Below are positions 13,878-20,287 of a stretch of DNA of 20,287 nucleotides, one piece after another. Under the pieces are notes generated by a model. The model ran no database searches, had not been told where the DNA came from, and was given only the letters and a program-made list of their open reading frames with translations. Numbering within the stretch: the stretch's first letter is position 1; every line of letters begins with the position of its first letter. The translations under genes were made by a program, and so were the position numbers. The DNA comes from Oscillospiraceae bacterium. Its GTDB lineage: Bacteria; Bacillota_A; Clostridia; Oscillospirales; Oscillospiraceae. The stretch is taken from the NCBI GenBank assembly GCA_017627975.1, contig JAGAFT010000003.1:1-20287 (forward strand). Reading direction: 5' to 3'.

Positions 13878-15287
13878 TCAGTTCCAGAAATCGGTGCCCG
13901 AGACGCCGTTTTTCGCCGCGCGATAGACGGGTTCCTTCCCGGCCTTGCGCTGGGCTTCATAGTCCTTCAGGGCGGCCAGTGCGGGCTTTGCCAGGATGAG
14001 GATGACCGGAACGTTGATGAGCACCATCAGGGCCTGAAGAAGATCGGCCGTATCCCACGCGAGCCCCGCCGAGATGACCGCGCCCAGGAAAATCAGCGCG
14101 GTGGCGCAGAGGCGGAAGATGAGCATGAAGGTCTTGCTCGGCTCCCGCTTCATGATGAAGCGGAGGCAGCCTTCGGTGTAGTAATAGTTGCCGAGAAGCG
14201 TGGTAAAGGCAAAGAGGCAAACGGCTGCCGTCAGGAAGACAGGACCGAAGTCACCCAGCACAGCGCGGGTGGACGCCTGTACATAGGCGGCGCCGGCGGC
14301 GTCCGCGGTGGGAAGCACACCGGAAAAGAGGCACATGAAAGCGGTGGCCGAGCAGATCAGCAGCGTGTCGATAAACACGGATAACATCTGGACAAGGCCC
14401 TGCTTGGCGGGATGCGCCACATCGGCGGCGGCCGCCGCGTTGGGGGCGGAACCCATACCGGCTTCATTGGAGTAGAGGCCGCGCTTGATGCCCCACATGA
14501 TGCAGGAGCCGGTGAAGCCGCCGAAAATAGCCTTGAAATCAAAGGCGGAGCGGAAGATCATGCCGAATACGCGGGGAAGACTGGAGATGTTCATGATCAC
14601 GACGATCAGGGAGACAACAACGTAGAGAAGACCCATTAACGGGACCAGCACTTCGGTCACTTTGGTGAGGCGTTTGCCGCCGCCGAGAACGCAGATCCCG
14701 AACAGAACGGCGAGCACGGCGCCGATCGCATAGCGGGTTCGCGAGCTGTAGAAAGAAAAGACGCTGAAGGTGTCCTGGGTGTTATATGCCGCAAGCATGT
14801 TATATCCGACCACGTAGGTGAGGATCAGAACAACGGCAAAAACCACACCGAGCCAGCGCTGCCCGAGGGCATCCTGCATGTAATAGGAGGGACCGCCGTA
14901 GCTGCCTCCGTCGCGATCGCGTTTTTTATAGATCTGTGCCAGGGTGGATTCCACAAAGGCAGAGGCGCCGCCAAGGATGGCCGTAATCCACATCCAGAAA
15001 ATAGCGCCGGGGCCGCCGAGGCAAAGCGCGGTGGAGACGCCCATGATGTTGCCGGTGCCGACACGGGAGGCGGTAGAGACCATCAGGGCGCCGAAGGATG
15101 AGGTTGCGCCGAGATTGACCGGCTTCTCCTTTACGACACGGAGGGATTCCCCGAAGAGGCGAAACTGCAGAAGCCGGGTCTGAATCGTGAAATAGATTCC
15201 GGCCAGAATGAGAAGCAGGGGAACAATGTAGGGCTGGTAAAGAACCCCGCTGATGGCGTTAACGACATTGTCAATGGCTTGAATCAT
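13878..15287 (-). CDS. Alanine/glycine:cation symporter (AGCS family)
   Basis: A 469-residue integral membrane protein, typical for the AGCS family (DagA/AlsT-like), with about 11 helices. Strong signatures are STASRVGTGNIMGVSTAL (71-88) followed by GGPGAIFWMW (91-100), which line the Na+ and substrate sites, SYGGPSYYM in the first half, and NEAGMGSAPNAAAAADV in the second half. It imports alanine or glycine with Na+. The usual GTGNIAGV is changed to GTGNIMGV, a methionine in place of a small residue, which could alter the site. AGGAGGAG lies upstream of the ATG. A good minus-strand promoter is at 15356-15384. It is divergent from the PfkB kinase gene. Confidence 0.92.
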   Translation of the reverse strand: MIQAIDNVVNAISGVLYQPYIVPLLLILAGIYFTIQTRLLQFRLFGESLRVVKEKPVNLGATSSFGALMVSTASRVGTGNIMGVSTALCLGGPGAIFWMWITAILGGASAFVESTLAQIYKKRDRDGGSYGGPSYYMQDALGQRWLGVVFAVVLILTYVVGYNMLAAYNTQDTFSVFSFYSSRTRYAIGAVLAVLFGICVLGGGKRLTKVTEVLVPLMGLLYVVVSLIVVIMNISSLPRVFGMIFRSAFDFKAIFGGFTGSCIMWGIKRGLYSNEAGMGSAPNAAAAADVAHPAKQGLVQMLSVFIDTLLICSATAFMCLFSGVLPTADAAGAAYVQASTRAVLGDFGPVFLTAAVCLFAFTTLLGNYYYTEGCLRFIMKREPSKTFMLIFRLCATALIFLGAVISAGLAWDTADLLQALMVLINVPVILILAKPALAALKDYEAQRKAGKEPVYRAAKNGVSGTDFWN

Positions 15288-15309
15288 GACTGCTCCTCCT
15301 TGCCTTTTA

Positions 15310-15327
15310 TGCGGATTCTGCTCCGCA
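15310..15327 (-). other. Leader hairpin before the AGCS symporter
   Basis: TGCGGA (15310-15315) and TCCGCA (15322-15327) are perfect inverted repeats around a 6-nt loop, in the roughly 60-nt leader of the symporter mRNA and shortly before its Shine-Dalgarno. It is a short stem and matches no riboswitch I recognise. Confidence 0.4.
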
Positions 15328-15355
15328 AATCGGAATATACATATTTATACAAATC

Positions 15356-15384
15356 ATTCTACCATAATAAATCGGCTTCTTCAA
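15356..15384 (-). promoter_or_regulatory. Promoter for the AGCS symporter
   Basis: On the minus strand TTGAAG (15379-15384) is 17 nt before TAGAAT (15356-15361), and the -10 box is preceded by TGG, an extended -10. Transcription would start near 15349. Confidence 0.7.
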
Positions 15385-15462
15385 CTGATAAATTGCGCCG
15401 TGATCGAACGGAAGGAGGGCGGAAGACGTCGCCCGGCCGCTTCCCGAATAAGAAGGTCCGGA

Positions 15463-15490
15463 TGCAGCAAACATACTTGACGCTGCTGCA
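15463..15490. promoter_or_regulatory. Inverted repeat flanking the kinase promoter -35 box
   Basis: TGCAGCA (15463-15469) and TGCTGCA (15484-15490) are perfect 7-bp inverted half-sites with a 14-nt spacer, 21 bp centre to centre, two helical turns. They bracket the -35 element at 15477-15482, so a bound dimeric repressor could block the promoter. Confidence 0.45.
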
Positions 15491-15505
15491 ATACGATGGT
15501 ATTCT
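15477..15505 (+). promoter_or_regulatory. Promoter for the PfkB sugar kinase
   Basis: TTGACG (15477-15482), exactly 17 nt, then TATTCT (15500-15505) preceded by TGG as an extended -10. Transcription would start near 15512, about 87 nt before the ATG at 15599. Confidence 0.72.
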
Positions 15506-15598
15506 GTTTTTAATCAGAAAAAACCGGCAATGATCATTCCATTTGAATGCGTGCGGAGCGGAGCCCGCCGCAGGACGTCAGAAAGGAGAGCAGAATTC

Positions 15599-16681
15599 AT
15601 GGTACATAAAAATCCAATTCCGAATGAGACCGGACATAAGTTTATTACCTTTGGAGAAATCATGCTGCGGCTGACTCCTCCCAACTACGGAAAAATCCGC
15701 GTTGCCAACAGTTTCGAAGCCAGCTATGGCGGCAGCGAAGCCAATATTGCCCTGTCACTTGCCAATCTGGGCGTGGACAGCACGTTTTTCAGCGTGGTGC
15801 CGAACAACTCGCTGGGGAAAAGCGCAATCCGCATGCTGCGCAGCAACGACGTCCATTGCACGCCGGTGATTCTCTCCACGCATGAGGAGACCCCGACCCA
15901 TCGCCTGGGGACCTACTATCTTGAAACGGGCTACGGCATCCGGGCCAGCAAAGTCATCTATGACCGAAAGCACAGCGCCATTACGGAATATGACTTCAAC
16001 AAGGTGGATGCCGCGGGGCTGCTGGACGGCTTCGACTGGCTCCATCTGAGCGGCATTACGCCGGCGGTCGGCCCAGGCTGTGCCGAGTTTATTCTCAGAC
16101 TGATGAAAACCGCGAAGGAAAAGGGCCTGACGGTCAGCTTCGACGGGAATTTCCGCAGCAAGCTCTGGAGCTGGGAAGAGGCGCGGGACTACTGTACCCA
16201 GTGCCTGCCGTATGTGGATGTGCTGCTCGGCATCGAGCCTTATCATCTGTGGAAGGATGAAAACGACCACAGCAAAGGAGACTGGAAAGACGGTATCCCG
16301 CTCCAGCCGGGATATGAGGAGCAGGATGAAATCTTTCAGCGTTTTGTGGAACGCTATCCGAATCTTTCCTGTATTGCGCGGCATGTCCGCTATGCCCACA
16401 GCGGCAGCGAGAACAGCCTGATGGCCTATATGTGGTATCAGGGACACACCTTTGAGAGCAAGTTTTTCACGTTCAATATTCTGGACCGTGTCGGCGGGGG
16501 CGATGCCTTTGCCAGCGGCCTGATTTACGCCATGATGCATCAGTACAAGCCGATGGACATGGTGAACTTCGCCGTGGCCAGCAGCGTCATCAAGCACACG
16601 ATTCACGGCGATGCCAACATCACCGACGACATCGAGAGCATCCGGAACCTGATGAATATGAGCTACGATATCAAGCGATAA
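15599..16681 (+). CDS. kdgK: PfkB-family sugar kinase, probable 2-keto-3-deoxygluconate kinase
   Basis: A 360-residue ribokinase/PfkB kinase. The start at 15599 is preferred over the upstream in-frame ATG at 15530 because AAAGGAG sits 10 nt before it and the family-type N-terminus (KFITFGEIMLRLTPPNYGKI) begins soon after. The substrate block GGSEANIALSLANLG (44-58), RLGTYYLETG with SKVIYDRKHSAI (102-128), FDGNFRSKLW (181-190) and the catalytic DRVGGGDAF (296-304, D302 as base) all fit KDG kinases. It would phosphorylate 2-keto-3-deoxygluconate to KDPG for cleavage to pyruvate and glyceraldehyde-3-phosphate. KDPG aldolase, usually adjacent, is not in the window, so a related keto-sugar remains possible. 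It has its own promoter with a possible operator. Confidence 0.82.
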   Translation: MVHKNPIPNETGHKFITFGEIMLRLTPPNYGKIRVANSFEASYGGSEANIALSLANLGVDSTFFSVVPNNSLGKSAIRMLRSNDVHCTPVILSTHEETPTHRLGTYYLETGYGIRASKVIYDRKHSAITEYDFNKVDAAGLLDGFDWLHLSGITPAVGPGCAEFILRLMKTAKEKGLTVSFDGNFRSKLWSWEEARDYCTQCLPYVDVLLGIEPYHLWKDENDHSKGDWKDGIPLQPGYEEQDEIFQRFVERYPNLSCIARHVRYAHSGSENSLMAYMWYQGHTFESKFFTFNILDRVGGGDAFASGLIYAMMHQYKPMDMVNFAVASSVIKHTIHGDANITDDIESIRNLMNMSYDIKR

Positions 16682-16728
16682 AGCCGAAGAGGCCCGACGG
16701 ACAAGCATCCATCTCAGAGAACATAAGC

Positions 16729-16773
16729 AAAAAAATCCCCCGGCAGGTCCATCTTTTGGACCTGCCGGGGGAT
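16729..16773 (-). terminator. Intrinsic terminator of the acyl-CoA ligase operon
   Basis: A perfect 16-bp stem: 16735-16750 pairs with 16758-16773 around a 7-nt loop. On the minus strand it runs into T7 (A-run at 16729-16735). On the plus strand no T-run follows, so it serves the ligase operon, although the stem may also stop kinase transcripts. Confidence 0.88.
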
Positions 16774-16789
16774 CGTACTGTCCGGATGC

Positions 16790-18532
16790 TTATTCGGCTT
16801 TGGCGGAAGCGGCTTCGGCGGCCTTGATCTTCGCCATTTCTTCCTCTTCGAGGACGCGATAGGCGACCTTGCCGACCAGAGTTTTGGGCATGTCGTCCTT
16901 GAACTCGATGTCATAAGGCATGGCATATTTGGCGATATGCTTGCGGCAGTAGGCCAGAAGCTCTTCTTTGGTCTCGTCGGTCTGGGGCGTGCCGGGGACG
17001 AGCTTGACAAAGGCCTTGACCTTCTGCATCTTGTAGGGGTCGGGAACGCCGATGACACAGCTCATCTGGACCTTCTCATGGGCGTCGAGGATGTTCTCCA
17101 GCTGACCGGGATAGACGTTGTAGCCCGAGGAGATGATCATGCGCTTGGCGCGGCCCTTGAAGTAGATGAAGCCCTCCTCGTCCTGGGTGCCCAGGTCGCC
17201 GGTATAGACCCAGGTGAGGCCGTCGGCGTGATGGCGAAGGGTCTGGGCGGTCTCTTCGGGGTGCTTCATGTATTCCTTCATGACGGTGGGGCCGGCAAGC
17301 AGAATCTCGCCCTCCTCGCCGTAGGGAAGCTCCCGGTCGGTGCCCGGCTCGACGATCTTGATGTAGGTGTCGGGGAAGGGAATGCCGATGCTGCCCTCCT
17401 TATAGCGGGCAGGAGGCGTGAGGCAGCAGGCCGTGACGGTCTCGGTGGTGCCGTAGCCCTCGCGGACCTGAATGACGGCGTTGTGCTCATAGAGGAACTT
17501 GTCGAACTTTTTCTTCAGCTCGATGGAGAGACTGTCACCGCCGGAAAAGACGCCTTTCAGGCAGCTGAGGTCTGCGCCGTCCATGCTGGGCAGGCGGAGC
17601 AACGCTTCATACAGGGTCGGGACACCGGCGATGAAGTTGCAGCGGTACTTGGTGATGAGCTTGGCATAGCTCTGGGCCGTGAAGCGCGGCACCAGAATGC
17701 AGCGTCCGCCCTGGGCCAGCATGGAGTGGATGCAGACACCGAGGCCAAAGCCGTGGAAGAGCGGCATGGCGGAGAGCATCTTGTCACCCGGCTTGAACAT
17801 GGGGTTGGTGGCGATGATCTGCTGGGAAAGGGCGTTGAAGTTCCGGTTCGTCAGAACAATGCCCTTGGTGGTGCCGGTGGTGCCGCCGGAGTAGAGGATG
17901 ACGGCGGGGGCGTCGGAGGGACGGCTCACCTTGTAGTTGTAGAAGCAGTGATCCGCCAGATGCATGAACTCCTTCCAGCGGATAACCGGCGCGTCCTTGG
18001 GGATCCGTTTGATCTTGCGGCCCTCGGTGAGCATGTAGCCGGCGCGGACCGGCTTGGAGAGCGCGTCCTTGACCGAGGCGATGATGATGTTGACGACCTT
18101 GGTATTCTCGCGGATGTGCTCAAACTTGTGATAGAACTGGTCCAGGGTGATGGCCGTGACGGACTCGGACTCGTTGAGATAGAACTCGATCTCCTTTTCG
18201 GCGGAGAGGGGATGAATCATGTTGCCGATTGCGCCGACGAGGTTCACGGCATAGAACATATAGATGGCCTGAGGGCAGTTCGGCATGGCGATGGTGACCT
18301 TGTCGTTTTCACGGATGCCGATGGTCTTGAGCGCACGGGCACAGCGCTCGATCTCCTTTACCATCTGACGGTAGGTGGTATGCTTGCCCATGAAGTCAAA
18401 GGCGATGTTGTTGGGGTACTGCTCGGCAATCTGCATGACCTTTTCAACCATGGAGCCTTCGAAGTAATCAAGGTGCATGGGAATCTGATCCATCTGGTTC
18501 GCCCAGGGTGTTTTGGCGGTAATCGCTTCCAT
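16790..18532 (-). CDS. AMP-forming acyl-CoA synthetase
   Basis: A 580-residue member of the ANL adenylate-forming superfamily, resembling medium/long-chain fatty-acid-CoA ligases. Core motifs are complete: phosphate loop YSGGTTGTTKG (214-224), YGTTE (360-364), YTGD (443-446), hinge GRAKRMI (460-466) and the C-terminal PKTLVGK with catalytic K555. It would activate a carboxylic acid with ATP and CoA through an acyl-AMP. The substrate is not readable; the protein lacks a signal peptide and is probably cytoplasmic or peripheral. The C-terminus is a charged Ala/Glu/Lys tail. AGGAG lies before the ATG. It follows the E2-like gene by 33 nt in one operon ending at a T7 terminator, so the two proteins likely act on the same acyl group. 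Confidence 0.9.
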   Translation of the reverse strand: MEAITAKTPWANQMDQIPMHLDYFEGSMVEKVMQIAEQYPNNIAFDFMGKHTTYRQMVKEIERCARALKTIGIRENDKVTIAMPNCPQAIYMFYAVNLVGAIGNMIHPLSAEKEIEFYLNESESVTAITLDQFYHKFEHIRENTKVVNIIIASVKDALSKPVRAGYMLTEGRKIKRIPKDAPVIRWKEFMHLADHCFYNYKVSRPSDAPAVILYSGGTTGTTKGIVLTNRNFNALSQQIIATNPMFKPGDKMLSAMPLFHGFGLGVCIHSMLAQGGRCILVPRFTAQSYAKLITKYRCNFIAGVPTLYEALLRLPSMDGADLSCLKGVFSGGDSLSIELKKKFDKFLYEHNAVIQVREGYGTTETVTACCLTPPARYKEGSIGIPFPDTYIKIVEPGTDRELPYGEEGEILLAGPTVMKEYMKHPEETAQTLRHHADGLTWVYTGDLGTQDEEGFIYFKGRAKRMIISSGYNVYPGQLENILDAHEKVQMSCVIGVPDPYKMQKVKAFVKLVPGTPQTDETKEELLAYCRKHIAKYAMPYDIEFKDDMPKTLVGKVAYRVLEEEEMAKIKAAEAASAKAE

Positions 18533-18565
18533 AGATAGTCTCCTGTCAGTTTCGATTGAAAATAA

Positions 18566-19468
18566 TCAGAGTTTTGCGTTGTAGTCGAAGTTGCTCGGCT
18601 GGCTCAGCGGCAGGTCGAGCAGTTCGGGATGGGCAAAGATGTATTTCACAAGCTTCAAGCTGCGGGCAAAGTAGAAGCCGTCCGCGATGCGCTCATCCAG
18701 GGTAGCGCCGATGTCGACCACATCACGGATCTGGGTGGTCCCGTCGGGCATGACACGCGCTTCCTTGTGGATGGTGCCGATGGTGACCATGATGCTGTTG
18801 GTGCCGTAGTTGTTCAGGTGGTGATAGACCGCGGGAGCCTGGATGCTGCCGAGGTTTGAGAGCAGAACGGAAGAATAGTTCGGGTCGCCGTCGGTGATGG
18901 CCTTCGGGTTCAACCCCCAGAAGTCCAGCCAGCGGATCACCCGGATCGCCGCCATGAGCAGGATCCTCGGGATCTTTGCAAAGCCGTCGACCACTGCGTC
19001 GATGCCGCCGGTGGAGCTTTCGCTCTTGCGGGTCTCACGGACTTCGCCGGCGATCTTGTAGCTCATGGTGTCGAGGGTTTCGTCCTCTTTCGGAATGAAG
19101 AACATGAGGGCTTCTTCCCCGTTGTCCTGGAAGCGGCGCTTGCAGACGAAGCTGAGGCTGATGTCATTGTGCTCGTACATCCTTCGGCCCTGAATGAAGT
19201 AGTTCATTTTCGGCCGCTCTTTGAGCATGCGGGCGACAGACATGATGAGCGCGTGAAACACCGTGGTCTTGTAGTCGGGATGGGTGGCGTTTTTCGCGTC
19301 CAGATAGGGCAGCAGCTCCGTCACATCGAAACTGTCCTTCATGAAAACCTCGGCGTCGGTGCGGTTGGGCATCAGGTGCCCCATGACGGTCTGAAGCCCG
19401 GGTACATCCCGTACCCAGCGCGCGTCTCTGCGGTCGCCCCAGCGGCGTTTCGGTTTTGTATCGGCCAT
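18566..19468 (-). CDS. Stand-alone E2-like acyltransferase-fold protein
   Basis: A 300-residue protein resembling the catalytic domain of 2-oxoacid dehydrogenase E2 and chloramphenicol acetyltransferase. It has no lipoyl or subunit-binding domain. Matching blocks are FHALIMSVARMLKERPKMNY, VLLSNLGSIQAP, and the C-terminal DERIADGFYFARSLKLVKYI (258-277). The last replaces the DHRxxDG active-site motif of E2; glutamate (E259) stands where the catalytic histidine is expected. From memory, related clostridial proteins share DERI(C/A)DG, so this seems a family trait rather than decay. The ATG at 19468 is chosen over an upstream in-frame TTG because GGGAGGA sits 8 nt before it. It is first in an operon with the acyl-CoA synthetase, suggesting transfer or handling of the acyl-CoA made there. 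No E1 or E3 genes are nearby. Confidence 0.75.
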   Translation of the reverse strand: MADTKPKRRWGDRRDARWVRDVPGLQTVMGHLMPNRTDAEVFMKDSFDVTELLPYLDAKNATHPDYKTTVFHALIMSVARMLKERPKMNYFIQGRRMYEHNDISLSFVCKRRFQDNGEEALMFFIPKEDETLDTMSYKIAGEVRETRKSESSTGGIDAVVDGFAKIPRILLMAAIRVIRWLDFWGLNPKAITDGDPNYSSVLLSNLGSIQAPAVYHHLNNYGTNSIMVTIGTIHKEARVMPDGTTQIRDVVDIGATLDERIADGFYFARSLKLVKYIFAHPELLDLPLSQPSNFDYNAKL

Positions 19469-19509
19469 ATGATTATCCTCCCGGATCAATCTTTCAAAAT
19501 TCTGAAGGG

Positions 19510-19538
19510 ATTGTACCCTATCTGCCGGGAAAATACAA
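19510..19538 (-). promoter_or_regulatory. Promoter of the E2-like/acyl-CoA ligase operon
   Basis: On the minus strand TTGTAT (19533-19538) is exactly 17 nt before TACAAT (19510-19515). Transcription would start near 19503, about 35 nt before the ATG. Two further TATAAT matches upstream (19566-19571, 19579-19584) lack well-placed -35 boxes. Confidence 0.65.
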
Positions 19539-19595
19539 GTAAAATCACGCTGTTTGAAGAAAAAAATTATAACATCTTATTATACTATGCCTTAT

Positions 19596-19647
19596 CCAAC
19601 CAACATCCAACCAACATCCAACCAGCATCCAACCAACATCCAACCAG
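19596..19647. repeat. 11-bp tandem repeat array
   Basis: Four full copies of CCAACCAACAT (19596-19606, 19607-19617, 19618-19628 with one A-to-G change, 19629-19639) and a partial fifth copy (19640-19647). The array is upstream of the E2-like operon promoter and next to the transposase remnant. The 11-bp period is close to one helical turn. Confidence 0.85.
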
Positions 19648-19741
19648 ATAGATTCAGATCAAAAAACTGTTTAGATATGCTGATTTTACTGGACATTTAA
19701 AAGATAGGATGCTAAAATAAAAAATCATTATGGGTATCGGC

Positions 19742-20287
19742 TTAGCTCAGCAAAGCACGAGATGTAGCGATAGCCCTTGACAGTCTTGTGAAGAGCTGAG
19801 CTGGCTTGAACCTTCGGTTGTAACGGAAACAGAACTCATTCAAGTACGGCTGATAATCACCGCAACTTCCATGATATGTTCCCAAGAGAAATGCCTTGAA
19901 GTTGCCAATCGCAACATGAACCCACTTGAGATCTCCGGTTTCATAAGCTGAAGCATCGACAAAAACATTCTCCAGACCTGGATAGCTTTTATATCCGTCA
20001 CATTCAATTGTGGAACCAGTTTTCACACTTTCATTGATCACGGCCTACAAAGAAGCTGTCGTAACGTCCGAGATCATCTGGAGCCTCAGAAATAGCGGGA
20101 AGTCGTTCTCCGTTTTTGAAATGGCAACAGCCATCTTCTTGCGTTCAGTGCCACGGCCGCGCTTCTTCCCACGTTTTGGGGCCCCCAGATAAGCTTCGTC
20201 CATTTCAATAAGGCCTTCGAGCATATAGTTCTGATCGCGATCCTGCATTGCACTGCGGATTCTCACCAGAAGGTACCACGCGCTTTC
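19742..20287 (-). pseudogene. IS1595-type transposase, interrupted by an in-frame TAG and cut by the window edge
   Basis: A minus-strand frame enters at the window edge (WYLLVRIRSAM) and resembles ISXO2-like/IS1595 DDE transposases. The first aspartate lies in IEMDEAYLG, followed by the basic KRGKKRGRG stretch; the second in ECDGYKSY; then VHVAIGNFKAFLLGTYHG and YLNEFCFRYNRR with the third acidic residue. A TAG at 20045-20047 splits the frame. The halves are in the same frame and read on as TTASL-stop-AVINESV with nothing missing, so a single base change such as AAG to TAG would explain it. The frame ends at 19742. Its base composition is less GC-rich than the neighbours. It is most likely an inactive insertion-sequence copy; the 5' end of the gene is not visible. 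Confidence 0.8.
19742..20287. mobile_element. Insertion sequence of the IS1595 family (partial)
   Basis: The element is recognised by its transposase. One end lies beyond the window, so its terminal inverted repeats and target duplication cannot be paired. The other end must be between the transposase stop and the 11-bp repeat array; the AT-rich stretch 19650-19741 holds nothing else I can identify. Confidence 0.6.

Noticed and set aside
15279..15533. Possible small protein of 84 codons between the AGCS and kinase genes
   Set aside because: It spans two good promoters, lacks a Shine-Dalgarno and has no coding-like composition.
15530..15598. N-terminal extension of the sugar kinase from the ATG at 15530
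   Set aside because: The extra 23 residues are not kinase-like, there is no Shine-Dalgarno there, and a strong one precedes the ATG at 15599.
16937..18538. Plus-strand open frame (533 codons) opposite the acyl-CoA synthetase
   Set aside because: Antisense shadow with skewed Gly/Asp/Val/Leu composition and no motif; the minus strand has all the ANL motifs.
19596..19647. CRISPR array
   Set aside because: The units are 11 bp and directly abutting, with no spacers and no cas genes nearby.

Overview
The window is a GC-rich (roughly 55-60% in genes) stretch of a bacterial chromosome. Gene content points to an anaerobic, fermentative member of the Clostridia (Bacillota), probably a gut or rumen organism: the 3' end of a bifunctional aldehyde/alcohol dehydrogenase (AdhE), a single-chain pyruvate:ferredoxin oxidoreductase, a 2-keto-3-deoxygluconate-type kinase, sodium-coupled amino-acid symporters, and strong AGGAGG-type ribosome-binding sites. 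The genus cannot be fixed from the sequence.

Layout. (1) 1-2.8 kb, plus strand: adhE 3' end with a phosphotransferase-fold kinase started 4 nt after its stop, then a GPH-family sugar/cation symporter with its own consensus promoter. A shared bidirectional terminator follows. (2) 2.8-5.4 kb: a PutP-type Na+/proline symporter (minus) divergent from a LysR-type regulator (plus); the intergenic region holds one promoter for each gene and a long dyad. (3) 5.5-9.2 kb: the PFOR gene with an extended -10 promoter and a strong terminator. (4) 9.2-10.6 kb: a YbaK-type aminoacyl-tRNA deacylase and a DUF1653-DEDDh exonuclease fusion, joined by a hairpin lying between the Shine-Dalgarno sequence and the exonuclease start. 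(5) 10.6-13.7 kb, minus: a tight three-gene cluster of a membrane diguanylate cyclase, an ArsP/DUF318-type permease and an exported DUF362 protein without a ferredoxin insert. (6) 13.9-15.3 kb, minus: an AGCS alanine/glycine:Na+ symporter, divergent from (7) a KDG-kinase-like PfkB kinase (15.6-16.7 kb, plus), each with a recognisable promoter. (8) 16.8-19.5 kb, minus: an operon of a stand-alone E2-like acyltransferase-fold protein and an acyl-CoA synthetase, with a promoter, a T7-tailed terminator and, upstream, an 11-bp tandem repeat array. (9) 19.7-20.3 kb: an IS1595-type transposase broken by an in-frame TAG and cut by the window edge.

How the genes fit together: pyruvate from sugar-acid breakdown (KDG kinase leads to KDPG, then pyruvate plus glyceraldehyde-3-phosphate) would be oxidised by PFOR to acetyl-CoA, which AdhE can reduce to ethanol. 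Sodium-driven uptake of proline, alanine/glycine and a sugar supplies substrates. The least described parts are the c-di-GMP/permease/exported-DUF362 cluster and the E2-like/acyl-CoA ligase pair. I see no CRISPR array, rRNA, tRNA, known riboswitch or phage module, and the window is mostly ordinary core metabolism.
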